64,000 nt of DNA from an uncultured Muribaculaceae bacterium (GTDB lineage: Bacteria > Bacteroidota > Bacteroidia > Bacteroidales > Muribaculaceae), in the NCBI GenBank assembly GCA_910579185.1, contig CAJTTG010000010.1:1-64000 (forward strand). The letters run 5' to 3'. Position 1 is the stretch's first letter; each line of letters opens with the position of its first letter. Made by a program: the position numbers and the translations under genes. This document shows positions 16,052-25,700 of this stretch, in pieces. The notes beneath the pieces were generated by a model. It saw only the letters and a program-made list of their open reading frames with translations. It was not told the origin of the DNA and did no database searches.

Positions 16052-17025
16052 CGGTTGTAGATATCGGTTTTGTATTTTGCCAGATTCTCCGGCTTGGTGA
16101 ACCAGTCGATACAGCGTTGCAAGCCCTCTTCAAGCGTAACCTGCGGACGCCAGTCGGTCAATGATGTGATCAGGCTGTTGTCGCCGCAAAGACGGAACAC
16201 CTCGCTCTTCGACGGGCGCAGACGTTCGGGATCGGTGGTGTAGGTCACTCCGCCGCCCATCAGACGCGCTATCGTGTCGAGGGTCTCCTTCATGCTGACC
16301 TCGGTGCCGGTGGCTATGTTGATCTCGCGTCCTTCGATGCCGGGAGCTTTGGCAAGAGCCACGAAGCCGGCGGCCGTATCGGTCACGAAATTGAAATCGC
16401 GTGTCGGGGTCAGATCGCCAACCTTGATCTCCTTCTTTCCGGCGGCTATCTGGGTGATGATGGTCGGGATGATGGCTCGTGCGCTCTGGCGCGGACCATA
16501 GGTGTTGAACGGACGGGCTATCACAACCGGCAGGTTGAAGGCGTTGTAGAAACTCATTGCCATGGCATCGGCTCCGATCTTGGTCGCGGAGTAGGGCGAC
16601 TGGGGCTGACGCGGATGTTTCTCGTCGATCGGAACGTAACGGGCGGTTCCGTACACTTCGCTTGTCGAGGTCACGATGATTCGTCCCACTCCGCAGTCAC
16701 GGGCTGCCTGAAGCATGTTGAGTGTGCCTTTTATATTGGTATCAACGTAGCTGTCCGGTGCCACATAGCTGTAGGGGATGGCTATGAGGGCTGCAAGATG
16801 GAACACGGTGTCTACATCCTTGCAGATCTGACGGCAGAAGTTAGGATCGCGCACGTCGCCACACACAACTTCAAGGCGCTCATCATGCAAATCGTTGAGC
16901 CACCCCCAGTCATTGAAGGAGTTGTAATAGCTCAGAGCCCTGACATTGCATCCCTCGGCGAGCAGACGCTCTACCAGATGTGAGCCGATAAAACCGTCGG
17001 CACCGGTCACCAGTACATTCTTCAT
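16048..17025 (-). CDS. legB: Nucleotide-sugar 4,6-dehydratase (LegB-like, extended SDR)
   Basis: A 325-residue extended short-chain dehydrogenase. NAD-binding motif VTGADGFIGSHL at residues 6-17, catalytic STSEVYGTA and YSATKIGAD (YxxxK), then RPFNTYGPRQSARA and GDLTPTRDFNFV. The opening SYYNSFNDWGWLNDL and ALIAIPYSYVAPDSYVDTN strongly resemble the GDP/UDP-GlcNAc 4,6-dehydratase LegB of the legionaminic acid pathway. It starts the minus-strand run and is followed by overlapping neuD and neuB. The pathway's aminotransferase (LegC), hydrolase/epimerase (LegG/NeuC) and CMP-transferase are not in the window. The name rests on remembered sequence similarity; another amino-sugar pathway is possible. 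Confidence 0.8.
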   Translation of the reverse strand: MKNVLVTGADGFIGSHLVERLLAEGCNVRALSYYNSFNDWGWLNDLHDERLEVVCGDVRDPNFCRQICKDVDTVFHLAALIAIPYSYVAPDSYVDTNIKGTLNMLQAARDCGVGRIIVTSTSEVYGTARYVPIDEKHPRQPQSPYSATKIGADAMAMSFYNAFNLPVVIARPFNTYGPRQSARAIIPTIITQIAAGKKEIKVGDLTPTRDFNFVTDTAAGFVALAKAPGIEGREINIATGTEVSMKETLDTIARLMGGGVTYTTDPERLRPSKSEVFRLCGDNSLITSLTDWRPQVTLEEGLQRCIDWFTKPENLAKYKTDIYNR

Positions 17026-17368
17026 AACCTGTGATTTCTTTCCAGCCGTAAAATTACTAATTTTTTTCGGATTCTTTGTCCCAGTTTATTTTTATACAGC
17101 GTATAATCAAAATTTACGTTTTCCCTAAATAAAAAACACGCATTTAACAAATATTAGCAATCGGGGGGTAATTTTTCTCTTTTTTAGTAAATTTGCCAAA
17201 CTCAATTACCTTGAAAAACGGAGTTATTAACACATTATCACATTTTTAATAGGGATTGATATCTACGGAATCCAGATCGGTTATACAGGGATAAAATAAA
17301 AGCGTCATCAACTTACCCGTTGCGGATTCATGAATGAAAAACAGATTTTAAACCAAAACAATTATAAC
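17026..17368. promoter_or_regulatory. AT-rich divergent intergenic region with a candidate promoter
   Basis: About 340 bases separate divergent legB (minus) and the six-gene plus-strand cluster. I see no gene. TAAATTTG at 17188-17195 on plus fits the -7 consensus and would leave a leader of about 170 nt for the cluster, but no good -33 box is present. The stretch 17040-17260 is strongly AT-rich with several A/T runs. No matching promoter was found for legB. Confidence 0.35.
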
Positions 17369-17875
17369 ATGGCAGTGAAAAAAATCTTGGCACTATTGAT
17401 CGTATTCGCTCTTGCGGCTCCTTTTGCCGGGGCGAAAAAAAACGATGACGGATTGGTTCCGCAGTATCAGTTGGAAGGTGCAGGAATGACATCGCAGAAT
17501 GCACAGCAGGTTCTCGTGACTATTGTCACTAAAAAGAAAGATCAGGTGACCGAGGACGATCTGCAGAAAGCAGCGGTTCATGGTGTGTTGTTCCGCAATT
17601 ATGATGATGTGACCAATGCAGGCTACGGAACAGTTATGTCGCGCAAGGCTATAATGGATTCCCCGACGGCAGAAGCCGAATATATTGATTTCTTTGAGCC
17701 GTTCTTCAAAAATGGTGACTACAGCAAGTATGTGCAGCTTGTCAGCGACAGCAAACGTGTCGTGAAAAGCGGTAAGGAGTGGAAAGTCAGTGCTATTGTG
17801 CGTGTCAATGTCTCGGCTTTGAAGAAAGATCTGAAAAAGCAGGGAATGGTTAAGGATCTTGGTTCCGGTTGGTGA
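17369..17875 (+). CDS. LPP20-like secreted protein, first gene of the six-gene envelope cluster
   Basis: A 168-residue protein with a signal peptide (MAVKKILALLIVFALAAPFAGA) but no lipobox. Its layout (a strand, an Ala/Lys-rich helix QKAAVHGVLF, then AEAEYIDFFEPFFKNGDYSKYV and a closing strand AIVRVNVSALKKDLKKQGMVK) is the same as in the lipoprotein at 18614-19105, so the two are paralogues. The pattern recalls the LPP20/FlgP-type fold, where a helix that renumbers residues after a short beta-strand is followed by a conserved aromatic segment; this is a structural impression, not a search result. The ATG at 17369 precedes the signal peptide; an upstream ATG at 17330 would hide it. Its stop overlaps the next start (TGATG). 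Confidence 0.7.
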   Translation: MAVKKILALLIVFALAAPFAGAKKNDDGLVPQYQLEGAGMTSQNAQQVLVTIVTKKKDQVTEDDLQKAAVHGVLFRNYDDVTNAGYGTVMSRKAIMDSPTAEAEYIDFFEPFFKNGDYSKYVQLVSDSKRVVKSGKEWKVSAIVRVNVSALKKDLKKQGMVKDLGSGW

Positions 17876-18477
17876 TGATGAAGATTGTAGTATCGGCTGT
17901 CGTGGCTATGGTATGTGCTGCTTCAGCATTTGCACAGGAAAATCAGGTTAAGCGTATGCCTGAGGTCAATACCCGTTATGAACAAAAGGAATACACGGAA
18001 AACAGCACCGGGTTCTGGGCTGCCGTCGAGGCCAGTGGCGCATATTCGTGCAGGCTTTTCAATAGTAATTTCTCACTTGCCGAAGTTGATGCCGTTTTTG
18101 GCTATCGGTTTAATGAATTCTTCCGCGCCGGCATAGGCGTTGGAGGTAGATATTATATCGACAATAAAAAAGTCCGGTATTCTGCAAGTGAGTGGGCGTT
18201 CCCGTTATATGCCAATTTCCGTGGTAATTTTATTCCGACTCAGTACCGCGATGTCGTTCCGTTCTATTCCGTGGATCTTGGCGGCACAATACGTGACGGG
18301 TTCATGGTTCGTCCTTCCTTGGGTTTGAGGTTCGGAAGGGAACGTTCGGCGTTCACTCTGGGAGTCGGTTATCTGGGACAGGATCTCAGGTCGTTCAGTG
18401 TCAATGACATTGGAACGAAAGTAGCAAAACGTAAATTTGTTTCGTTCGTCACTCTGAAAGTCGGCTACGAATTCTGA
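17875..18477 (+). CDS. Small outer-membrane beta-barrel protein
   Basis: A 200-residue protein with signal peptide MMKIVVSAVVAMVCAASAFA-Q and then about eight alternating amphipathic strands (FWAAVEASGAYSCRLF, EFFRAGIGVGGRYYI, RPSLGLRFGRERSAFTLGVGY), ending VSFVTLKVGYEF with the C-terminal Phe typical of outer-membrane barrels. It belongs to the broad OmpA/porin-like beta-barrel group; substrate or partner unknown. The start ATG at 17875 shares its A with the stop codon of the preceding gene, so translation is probably coupled. It lies between the two LPP20-like genes. Confidence 0.8.
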   Translation: MMKIVVSAVVAMVCAASAFAQENQVKRMPEVNTRYEQKEYTENSTGFWAAVEASGAYSCRLFNSNFSLAEVDAVFGYRFNEFFRAGIGVGGRYYIDNKKVRYSASEWAFPLYANFRGNFIPTQYRDVVPFYSVDLGGTIRDGFMVRPSLGLRFGRERSAFTLGVGYLGQDLRSFSVNDIGTKVAKRKFVSFVTLKVGYEF

Positions 18478-18613
18478 TAAATAAATTGTTGTCAATCGCT
18501 ATCATGCCAGTCAATTGGTGGGCATGGTGCGGTTACCCTGAATAGACTGATCCATATTGGGCCAGTCAAATGGCTCTCATTTCTTGATTTTAAAACCAAT
18601 AGAGTGTAATTAT

Positions 18614-19105
18614 ATGAAAATAAGCAAGTTAATCTCTGTATCCTTGTTCCTTGTCGCTTTGCTGTCAGTTAGCTGCCGGAGCAATAAGGAAGTTAGTGAG
18701 TCTCTGTCCTATTATCACTTTGAGACCACCTGTATCAACGCATCTCCATCCGGACTGCTGACCATGCGTGCATGGGGGAGTGGTCCCGACAAGTCACAGG
18801 CAATTGAAGAAGCAAAGAAAAATGCGGTGTCGGATGTGATATTCAAGGGGGTGAAAGGTGCTCCATCCGGATATCTGTCGCAGCCTATTGTGACAGAGGT
18901 GAATGCTCGGGAGAGATATGCCGAATATTTCGACCGCTTTTTTGCCAAAGGGGGCGAATATAAAAAGTTTGTCAAGGAGACTTCCGGTAGTGATGGATCT
19001 CGTACAAAGGCTAAGAGCGACGGTCGGGAAAATTTCGGCGTGACAGTCACGGTCGACCGCAGTGCTCTGGCTGCGCAATTGAAAAATGATGGAATTACTA
19101 AATGA
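18614..19105 (+). CDS. LPP20-like lipoprotein
   Basis: A 163-residue lipoprotein with signal MKISKLISVSLFLVALLSVSC and Cys at residue 21. The mature part resembles the first gene of the cluster: an opening strand (GLLTMRAWGSG), a helix of the kind SQAIEEAKKNAVSDVIF that is characteristic of LPP20/FlgP-type lipoproteins, the aromatic segment ARERYAEYFDRFFAKGGEYKKFV, and a closing strand FGVTVTVDRSALAAQLKNDGI. Anchoring is predicted in the outer membrane. The start ATG at 18614 is chosen for the lipobox. 136 bases separate it from the barrel gene; they contain no gene that I can see. Confidence 0.75.
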   Translation: MKISKLISVSLFLVALLSVSCRSNKEVSESLSYYHFETTCINASPSGLLTMRAWGSGPDKSQAIEEAKKNAVSDVIFKGVKGAPSGYLSQPIVTEVNARERYAEYFDRFFAKGGEYKKFVKETSGSDGSRTKAKSDGRENFGVTVTVDRSALAAQLKNDGITK

Positions 19106-19120
19106 TAAAATTAAAAGATT

Positions 19121-20077
19121 ATGAAATTACTAAAAATCGCACTTGGTGCTGCCGCTTGTGTTGTCAGCGCTTTTACGTTGAATGCCGGTGCCCCACCGAC
19201 CATTATGTTTCTGCCCGACAAGGCCTGGTGTAATGCTAATGGATATGTAGACCGTAGTGAGCACAATGGAAAGACAAGAATCTCGGAGAAATATGACGAA
19301 GCGTTCCTCAACACCGATCTTAAAAATGTTGTCGTACAGCTTAATGGTCTGATGAAGGACAATGGCCTGCCGGCAAAGGATTATGGCGCTTCCTCGGAGA
19401 TTGACGACGAAGAGGAAATGGAAGAAGAGGCCTACAATGAAGATACCCAGTCCGGCGGAGAAATGGAAATGACTGCCTATGAGGCGTTGATGAACAAACT
19501 GCGTCCGGATATTCTCATCAGGGTGGGATGGGATGTGAATACGGTTGGTTTCAGCCGCACAATATCATATCGCATGGAGGCTATTGATTCCTATTCAGGC
19601 AAAAGCATCGCTCAGGTGACTGGTGAGACTCCCACGATGAAAACAACAATTCCTATTGCTGCCGCGGTGAAGAATGCAGCTACCGAACACATGGGCGAAT
19701 TTATTGGTCGCCTTCAGGAGCATTTTGACGATTTACAGACCAATGGACGTGAGATAACCGTTGCATGCCGTATCGGTAATAATGGTAGCGGTGTCAACTT
19801 CAACAGTGAGTATAACGGAAAGCCATTGTCGACAATAATCAGCGACTGGATGAATGATAACACTGTTAACCATGTCTATAGCACCAGAAGCTCAAGTCGC
19901 AACCGCATAAACTTCGAGCAGGTACGCATCCCGTTTAAGGATAGTGCCGGACGCGTTATGCAGGCAAAGGAATTTGTGGAGCAGCTACAGAATTATCTGC
20001 GCAACAATTGCAATCTGAAATGTGAGAACACGACAAAAGGTCTCGGTGCCGGACGTCTGTATGACATTTGTGAATAA
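19121..20077 (+). CDS. DUF6175-like secreted protein
   Basis: A 318-residue protein with a signal peptide (MKLLKIALGAAACVVSAFTLNA). The mature start PPTIMFLPDKAWCNANGY, the middle MNKLRPDILIRVGWDVNTVG, the ending of the second domain LQEHFDDLQTNGREITVAC, and SDWMNDNTVNHVYS match my memory of the DUF6175 family of Bacteroidales, which has no established function. A very acidic insert (EIDDEEEMEEEAYNED) near residue 90 is notable. The two halves look like TolB/CsgG-type alpha-beta units (a strand, then a helix with regular Leu and Ala). It starts 15 bp after the LPP20-like lipoprotein. Probably periplasmic or attached to the outer membrane through partners. Confidence 0.7.
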   Translation: MKLLKIALGAAACVVSAFTLNAGAPPTIMFLPDKAWCNANGYVDRSEHNGKTRISEKYDEAFLNTDLKNVVVQLNGLMKDNGLPAKDYGASSEIDDEEEMEEEAYNEDTQSGGEMEMTAYEALMNKLRPDILIRVGWDVNTVGFSRTISYRMEAIDSYSGKSIAQVTGETPTMKTTIPIAAAVKNAATEHMGEFIGRLQEHFDDLQTNGREITVACRIGNNGSGVNFNSEYNGKPLSTIISDWMNDNTVNHVYSTRSSSRNRINFEQVRIPFKDSAGRVMQAKEFVEQLQNYLRNNCNLKCENTTKGLGAGRLYDICE

Positions 20078-20096
20078 TCAATCAACAAGTTCAGTT

Positions 20097-21053
20097 ATGT
20101 TCAATTTAAGAAAAACCGTAACATCGGTTTTTGCTATGGCTTGTGCTCTCGGATCGTGGGCACAGGGGGAGTGCAGCATCGATGTTTCAATTGCCGATAT
20201 AACCAAAGGAGACGTGGTGCCGGCTGCCGTTAATTCAAAACTTGAAGGTAAGCTTACACAGGCTCTTGGCAAGGCTGGAATGATTTCTGCTCCATACGAT
20301 AGCCGTTTCTTTGTGGCCGGCCGATTCGACGATGCTTTTAATGATGTGACCGGTGGACCGTCTCAGAAAAATTTTGTCAAGACAACCCTGACCATTTATA
20401 TCGGTGATGCGGAAGAACAGAAGATTTTCGCTTCCGAGTCATTCGAACTTAGCGGTGTGGGTGGCAGCGAACAACAGGCCTATACAAGAGCTCTCAGTAA
20501 AATCGGTGGCGGAAATGCCAAGCTTGTGGAATTTTTGCGTACCGGACAGCAGAAGATAATCGATTATTTTGATGCTAATTTTCAAAGCTATATCAATAAC
20601 GCGAAGAAAGCAATGGCCGCCCGGAATTTTGATGAGGCGTTGTATTATGTGACTGCCATTCCATCCTGTTGCGTTGGTTATGATCAGGCAAATACGCTGG
20701 CAATGCAGATCTACCGGCAGAGCATGGATTATACTGCTCAGCAACTGCTGGCGAAAGCCAGGGCAGCTTGGGCTGCGGATCCTACTGCCAATGGAGCTGC
20801 CGAGGCTCATAAATACCTCTCACAGATCGATCCCGAAGCTGCTTGTGCGAAAGATGCGCTCGCTTTGAGCAAACAGATCAGCCAGACAACTAAGCAGCAG
20901 TGGGAATTTGAAAATGTCACCAAATATGAGAATGCTGTTGAACTTGAGAAGCAGAGGATAAATGCTGCGAAAGAAGTGGCTGTGGCATGGGCTAAGAGTC
21001 GCCCGAAACAAGTGAACCGTTACGTGTTCATCACGCCTGGCTACAGATATTGA
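20097..21053 (+). CDS. CsgG/TolB-like secreted protein with TPR-like C-terminus
   Basis: A 318-residue protein with signal peptide MFNLRKTVTSVFAMACALGSWA-Q. The N-terminal domain (about 25-155) follows a CsgG/TolB-like pattern: SIDVSIADITKGDV, a helix with NSKLEGKLTQALGKAGM, FFVAGRFDDAF, then KTTLTIYIGDAEEQKIFAS and GSEQQAYTRALSKIG. The C-terminal part (about 160-300) is helical, with Ala/Tyr spacing suggesting tetratricopeptide-like repeats (KAMAARNFDEALYYVTAIP, YTAQQLLAKARAAWAADP). I do not recognise a named family. The ATG at 20097 sits before the signal; the frame is open further upstream inside the previous gene but is not protein-like. Confidence 0.65.
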   Translation: MFNLRKTVTSVFAMACALGSWAQGECSIDVSIADITKGDVVPAAVNSKLEGKLTQALGKAGMISAPYDSRFFVAGRFDDAFNDVTGGPSQKNFVKTTLTIYIGDAEEQKIFASESFELSGVGGSEQQAYTRALSKIGGGNAKLVEFLRTGQQKIIDYFDANFQSYINNAKKAMAARNFDEALYYVTAIPSCCVGYDQANTLAMQIYRQSMDYTAQQLLAKARAAWAADPTANGAAEAHKYLSQIDPEAACAKDALALSKQISQTTKQQWEFENVTKYENAVELEKQRINAAKEVAVAWAKSRPKQVNRYVFITPGYRY

Positions 21054-21106
21054 TTACTACAGGGATGTTTAAAATACAATTATCCAAACATTTAATAATT
21101 AATCCA

Positions 21107-22591
21107 ATGAACAAATTATTTATCACATGTACTGCATTGGCCGCAGTGGTATGCGCTCCGCTGGCAAATGCACGTACACAGGCAACGGACTCCCTTGTCC
21201 AAAACTACATGCGTAGCTCGCTCTACACGATTATCTTCAATTCTGATACTATGAACAAGTATTATGAGGAAGAAACCAAGAAGGGTGAAAATGCTGATGC
21301 ATTGATGTCGGTGGCAAAAAGCTTTGCAAATACCGACAAAAAGAAGGCTGCAAACGATACCTCGACGGGTTCTATATTCGAAATGCCGGCTGCCGTTTTC
21401 CCAAGTATCGCTATCCCAAACCAATTCAACGACCATAATCTTGCTTGGCGTGTTGTCAATTTCGACTCTATCAAGGCCACGGTGACAGATGCGGAACTTG
21501 CCCAGTTTGCTCCGAAAAAGAAAAAGGGTGCAGGAATGGCTAAGTTTGGTAAAAGCATGGCAGGTATGTCGACTCAGGGCGATGAGAATAATGACCAGTA
21601 CGACAAATATGCGCCTGCGGTGATTAATAAGTTTTTTGCATCAAACAATATTGCTCCGCGTCTGATTGCTAAATGGTACGACTATGATGGAAATGCAGAG
21701 AAGCATTGGGGACTCGGAACGATCACCGAACGCGGTAATTATAATTTCTCGGCCGAAGATCTGGCGAAGGCCGCTACAGATATGAATATGCAGACAAAAA
21801 TAGCCAATACAACGTTCAATATGATCAATAATACGTTTGTGATGGCTGTCAATCTGCGATTCCGTTCATATCAGGCTGTTGTTGCTGAGGCTTCTGCAAT
21901 GGCCAACGCTGTGGGTTCGCAGTTCGGTGGCATTGGTAAGCTTGCCGCTATGGGTGCTTCAGCGGCTGCTTCGGCTGCCGCTGGTGATGGCTATACCGTA
22001 CAGGCTGTCAGCAACCTCTACCGCTTGAAGTGGAACGACGATATTAACGATACTTTCGGTGAAAAATATTTAAAAACAAATGCAACTCTTGATGATCTTA
22101 TCAACGCCGGGATCTGCGAACTTGAATTTGTAGGAACTGAAAAAGCTTCAAGCAATATCCGTCAGAGCCTTTTCAGTGACAAGCCGATCAGCTCTCTCGT
22201 TGAAAGAGCAACAGCACGTGCCATCGATGAGGCTATTATCAAACTTCAGAACAATCATGAGGAATTCCGCACAGTTCTGCCTATAATTGGTGGCGATGGA
22301 GAGAAGATATATGCTGCTATCGGTACCAAAGAGGGTCTCAACGAAAAGGATGAATACGAGATCCTTGAGGCCAATGAGGATGGCAAAGGTAATATCACCT
22401 ATAAATCTGTCGGAACGGTAAAGGCTGTCAAAGGTAAGATCATGAATAATGCTTATGGTGCAGAGGACGATCTTAGCGATCCGAATATTAAAGATGAGGA
22501 CAAAGAAGCCATCAATCGCACATATAGTGAGTTCAAAGGTAAGAAGGGTGATTTCACCGGCTATTTCCTGCGTCTTAAGAAGAAAAAATAA
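21107..22591 (+). CDS. Large secreted protein of unknown function, last gene of the envelope cluster
   Basis: A 494-residue protein with signal peptide (MNKLFITCTALAAVVCAPLANA). Central Ala/Gly/Met-rich stretch (about 240-290) and Lys-rich segments (AQFAPKKKKGAGMAKFGKSM) stand out. The C-terminal 110 residues (AAIGTKEGLNEKDEYEILEA, then SVGTVKAVKGKIMNN) recall the small beta-barrel that ends FlgT-type proteins, where a Gly-Leu-x-x-x-D-x-(Y/F)-x-(I/V) segment is typical. That is inference from the pattern. No membrane anchor beyond the signal. Followed 10 bp later by an inverted repeat and then a strong terminator, so it closes the operon. Confidence 0.65.
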   Translation: MNKLFITCTALAAVVCAPLANARTQATDSLVQNYMRSSLYTIIFNSDTMNKYYEEETKKGENADALMSVAKSFANTDKKKAANDTSTGSIFEMPAAVFPSIAIPNQFNDHNLAWRVVNFDSIKATVTDAELAQFAPKKKKGAGMAKFGKSMAGMSTQGDENNDQYDKYAPAVINKFFASNNIAPRLIAKWYDYDGNAEKHWGLGTITERGNYNFSAEDLAKAATDMNMQTKIANTTFNMINNTFVMAVNLRFRSYQAVVAEASAMANAVGSQFGGIGKLAAMGASAAASAAAGDGYTVQAVSNLYRLKWNDDINDTFGEKYLKTNATLDDLINAGICELEFVGTEKASSNIRQSLFSDKPISSLVERATARAIDEAIIKLQNNHEEFRTVLPIIGGDGEKIYAAIGTKEGLNEKDEYEILEANEDGKGNITYKSVGTVKAVKGKIMNNAYGAEDDLSDPNIKDEDKEAINRTYSEFKGKKGDFTGYFLRLKKKK

Positions 22592-22601
22592 ATCCGGGAT
22601 A

Positions 22602-22628
22602 CTTTGTTCCGGGCGTAGCGCGGAACAA
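22602..22628 (+). other. Perfect 9-bp inverted repeat after the envelope cluster
   Basis: TTTGTTCCG and CGGAACAAA face each other across a nine-base loop, 10 bp past the stop at 22591. It lacks a long T tail, so it may protect the 3' end of the mRNA; the true terminator follows at 22661. Confidence 0.5.
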
Positions 22629-22660
22629 ATGGATCTGATTTAAACTTAGTGCAATTAAAT

Positions 22661-22697
22661 AAAAACAGGACATCGCTCAGTCGATGTCCTGTTTTTT
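22661..22697. terminator. Strong bidirectional terminator between the envelope cluster and carB
   Basis: A perfect 15-bp stem: AAAAACAGGACATCG (22661-22675) with CGATGTCCTGTTTTT (22682-22696). A and T runs at both ends serve both the plus-strand cluster and minus-strand carB (stop at 22720). Confidence 0.95.
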
Positions 22698-22719
22698 ATT
22701 GGTCGATTTGACAATAGGA

Positions 22720-25700
22720 TCAATATTCTTGCCAGGGGGTGATGCTGATATGGTCTACAGGCTTGGATAGGAACGCCTTGACGTAGGCAACTGCCAGTCG
22801 GGCATTGGTCAGCAACGGAATGTTGTGGTCTATGGTCCAGCGGCGGATGCGGTAGCCGTTGGTCAGCTCGCGTTTGGTGTGGTTCTTCGGGATGTTGATA
22901 ACCAGATCAACTTCATGATTGGTGATCAGGTCGAGAACTCCGGAGCCCTCTTCGTCGGGCCAGCTGACGGCTGTGGCTTCAACGTCGTTGTCGTTGAGGA
23001 AACGCGCTGTGCCTTCGGTGGCATAGATCTTGTAGCCGCCGTCGTTGAGCATCCGGCAGGCCTCCAGCATGTCCACTTTGCCACGGACATCGCCGGAGCT
23101 GACGAGCACGGCTCCCTTCGGTACGTGATGGCCTACGGAGATCATGGCGTTGAGAAGTGCCTCTTCAAAATCACGTCCCAGACAGCCTACTTCGCCGGTC
23201 GACGACATGTCTACACCCAGAACCGGGTCGGCTTTGTGCAGACGGGCGAATGAGAACTGCGATGCCTTGACGCCAACATAGTCTATGTCGAATGTCGAGG
23301 TGTCGATCGGTTCTATCTGGTCTCCGAGCATGATACGGGTGGCAGTCTCGATGAAGTTCTTCTTCAATACCTTGCTGACGAACGGGAACGAACGCGAGGC
23401 GCGCAGGTTGCATTCAATGACCTTCACATCGTTGTCCTTGGCCAGATACTGGATGTTGAACGGACCCGAGATGTTCAGCTCTTTGGCTATACGGGCGCTG
23501 ATGCGTTTGATCCTACGGGCGGTGGCCATGTAGATCTTCTGTGCCGGGAACACCAATGTGGCATCGCCGGAGTGGACTCCGGCAAATTCAACATGCTCGG
23601 AGATCGCGTATTCTATGATTTTTCCGTTGCGTGCAACGGCGTCAAACTCTATCTCCTTGGCATTCTGAAGGAACTCCGATACAACTACCGGGAACTCTTT
23701 CGACACTTTCGCTGCCTGACCTAAGAAGCGGTGCATCTGGTCATAGTCGTAGCACACGTTCATCGCTGCTCCTGAGAGTACGTAGCTCGGTCGGATAAGT
23801 ACCGGGAATCCTACCTCATGAACAAACTGGTCGATGTCGGCCTCGGTGGTCAGCTCTTTCCAACGGGGTTGGTCGATGCCGAGTTGATCGAGCATGGCGG
23901 AGAACTTGTGGCGGTTCTCGGCGCGGTCGATCGACACGGGCGACGTGCCCAGAACAGGGACATGACGGCGGTAAAGCTTCATCGCAAGGTTGTTGGGGAT
24001 CTGGCCGCCGACACTCACGATCACGCCGCGCGGTGTCTCAAGATCGATGATGTCCATCACGCGCTCAAACGACAGCTCGTCGAAATAGAGGCGGTCACAC
24101 ATGTCATAGTCCGTCGACACGGTCTCGGGATTGTAGTTGATCATGATCGAACGGTAGCCGAGTTTGCGGCAGGTGTTGGCCGCGTTCACCGAACACCAGT
24201 CAAATTCAACCGACGATCCGATGCGGTAGGCTCCCGAGCCGAGAACCACGATGTTGTTGCCTGAGTTCAGATCGTAGGGTATGGCGTGTTCATCTGCGCC
24301 GTATGTGACGTAGAGATAGTTGGTCAGTTCGGGATATTCCGAAGCCACGGTATTGATGCGGCGCACTTTCGGGAGCACGTCGAGCGATTTGCGGCGGTCG
24401 CGGACGCGGAGAACATCCTGCTCCATGTTGCCGGTCGGATTCTCTACCAGACGTGCTATCTGGAAGTCGGAGAAACCGAGCCGTTTTGCTTCTGCAAGGG
24501 TCTCGCGGTCGAGTTCGTCGATATTTTTGAATTCAGCCAGCCGGGCTGCGTATTTCACAATGTTGTCGAGGCGTTCGATGAACCAACGGTCAATCTTGGT
24601 CAGTTCTACGATGCGGTCTATCGTGTAGCCATCCTCAAGTGCTTTGGCGATGGCGAAGATGCGCAGGTCGGTAGGGTTGGCGAGCGCGTCATCAAGATTG
24701 TCGAACTTGATATCATTGTTGCCAACGAAGCCGTGCATTCCCTGTCCGATCATGCGGAGGCCTTTCTGTATGATCTCTTCGAACGATTTGCCGATCGACA
24801 TGATCTCGCCAACGGACTTCATCGAGGAACCGATCTCGCGGTCAACACCGGAGAATTTCGTGAGGTCCCAGCGCGGAATCTTGACTATCATGTAGTCAAC
24901 GCTCGGAGCAACGTATGCTGAGTTCGGGGTGTTCATCTCGCCGATCTGGTCGAGTGTGTAGCCCAGGGCGAGCTTGGCGGCCACGAATGCCAGTGGATAG
25001 CCCGATGCTTTGGAGGCGAGTGCCGACGAACGGCTCAGACGGGCGTTGATCTCGATGATGCGGTAGTCGTTGGTCTCGGCGTTGAACGCATACTGGATAT
25101 TGCATTCTCCGACTATGCCTATGTGGCGCACTACGCGACGGGCTATATCCTCGAGCATCGAGATCTGTTCTTTGCTCAACGACACGATCGGGGCGACAAC
25201 TATGGATTCTCCTGTGTGGATGCCCAGTGGGTCGAAATTTTCCATCGGAACCACGGTGAAGCAATGGTCGTTGGCGTCGCGGATAACCTCAAACTCTATC
25301 TCTTTCCAACCCTTCAATGATTCTTCGACAAGGATCTGCTGTGAGTAGGTCAGCGCGCTTTCGCAGTGGCGGCGGAATTCCTCGTCGTTATTGCAGATGC
25401 CTGAGCCCAGACCGCCGAGAGCGTATGCGGAGCGGACCATGACGGGGTAACCGATGCGGTGGGCCACCTCAATGGCGTCGTCGATATTTTCAACAGCCTG
25501 TGAAACCGGTGTCTTGGCTTCGATCTCATTGAGTTTCTTGACAAAAAGGTCTCGGTCCTCGGTGATCATGATCGCTTCGACTGATGTGCCGAGCACCTTC
25601 ACACCGTAACGTTCCAGAGTGCCGTTGAGATACAGCTCCGTACCGCAGTTCAGGGCTGTCTGACCGCCGAATGCCAGCAGAATGCCGTCAGGGCGTTCTT

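Noticed and set aside
17026..17368. tRNA or small RNA gene in the long divergent gap
   Set aside because: No cloverleaf or GTTC arm was found; the region is AT-rich and unstructured by eye.
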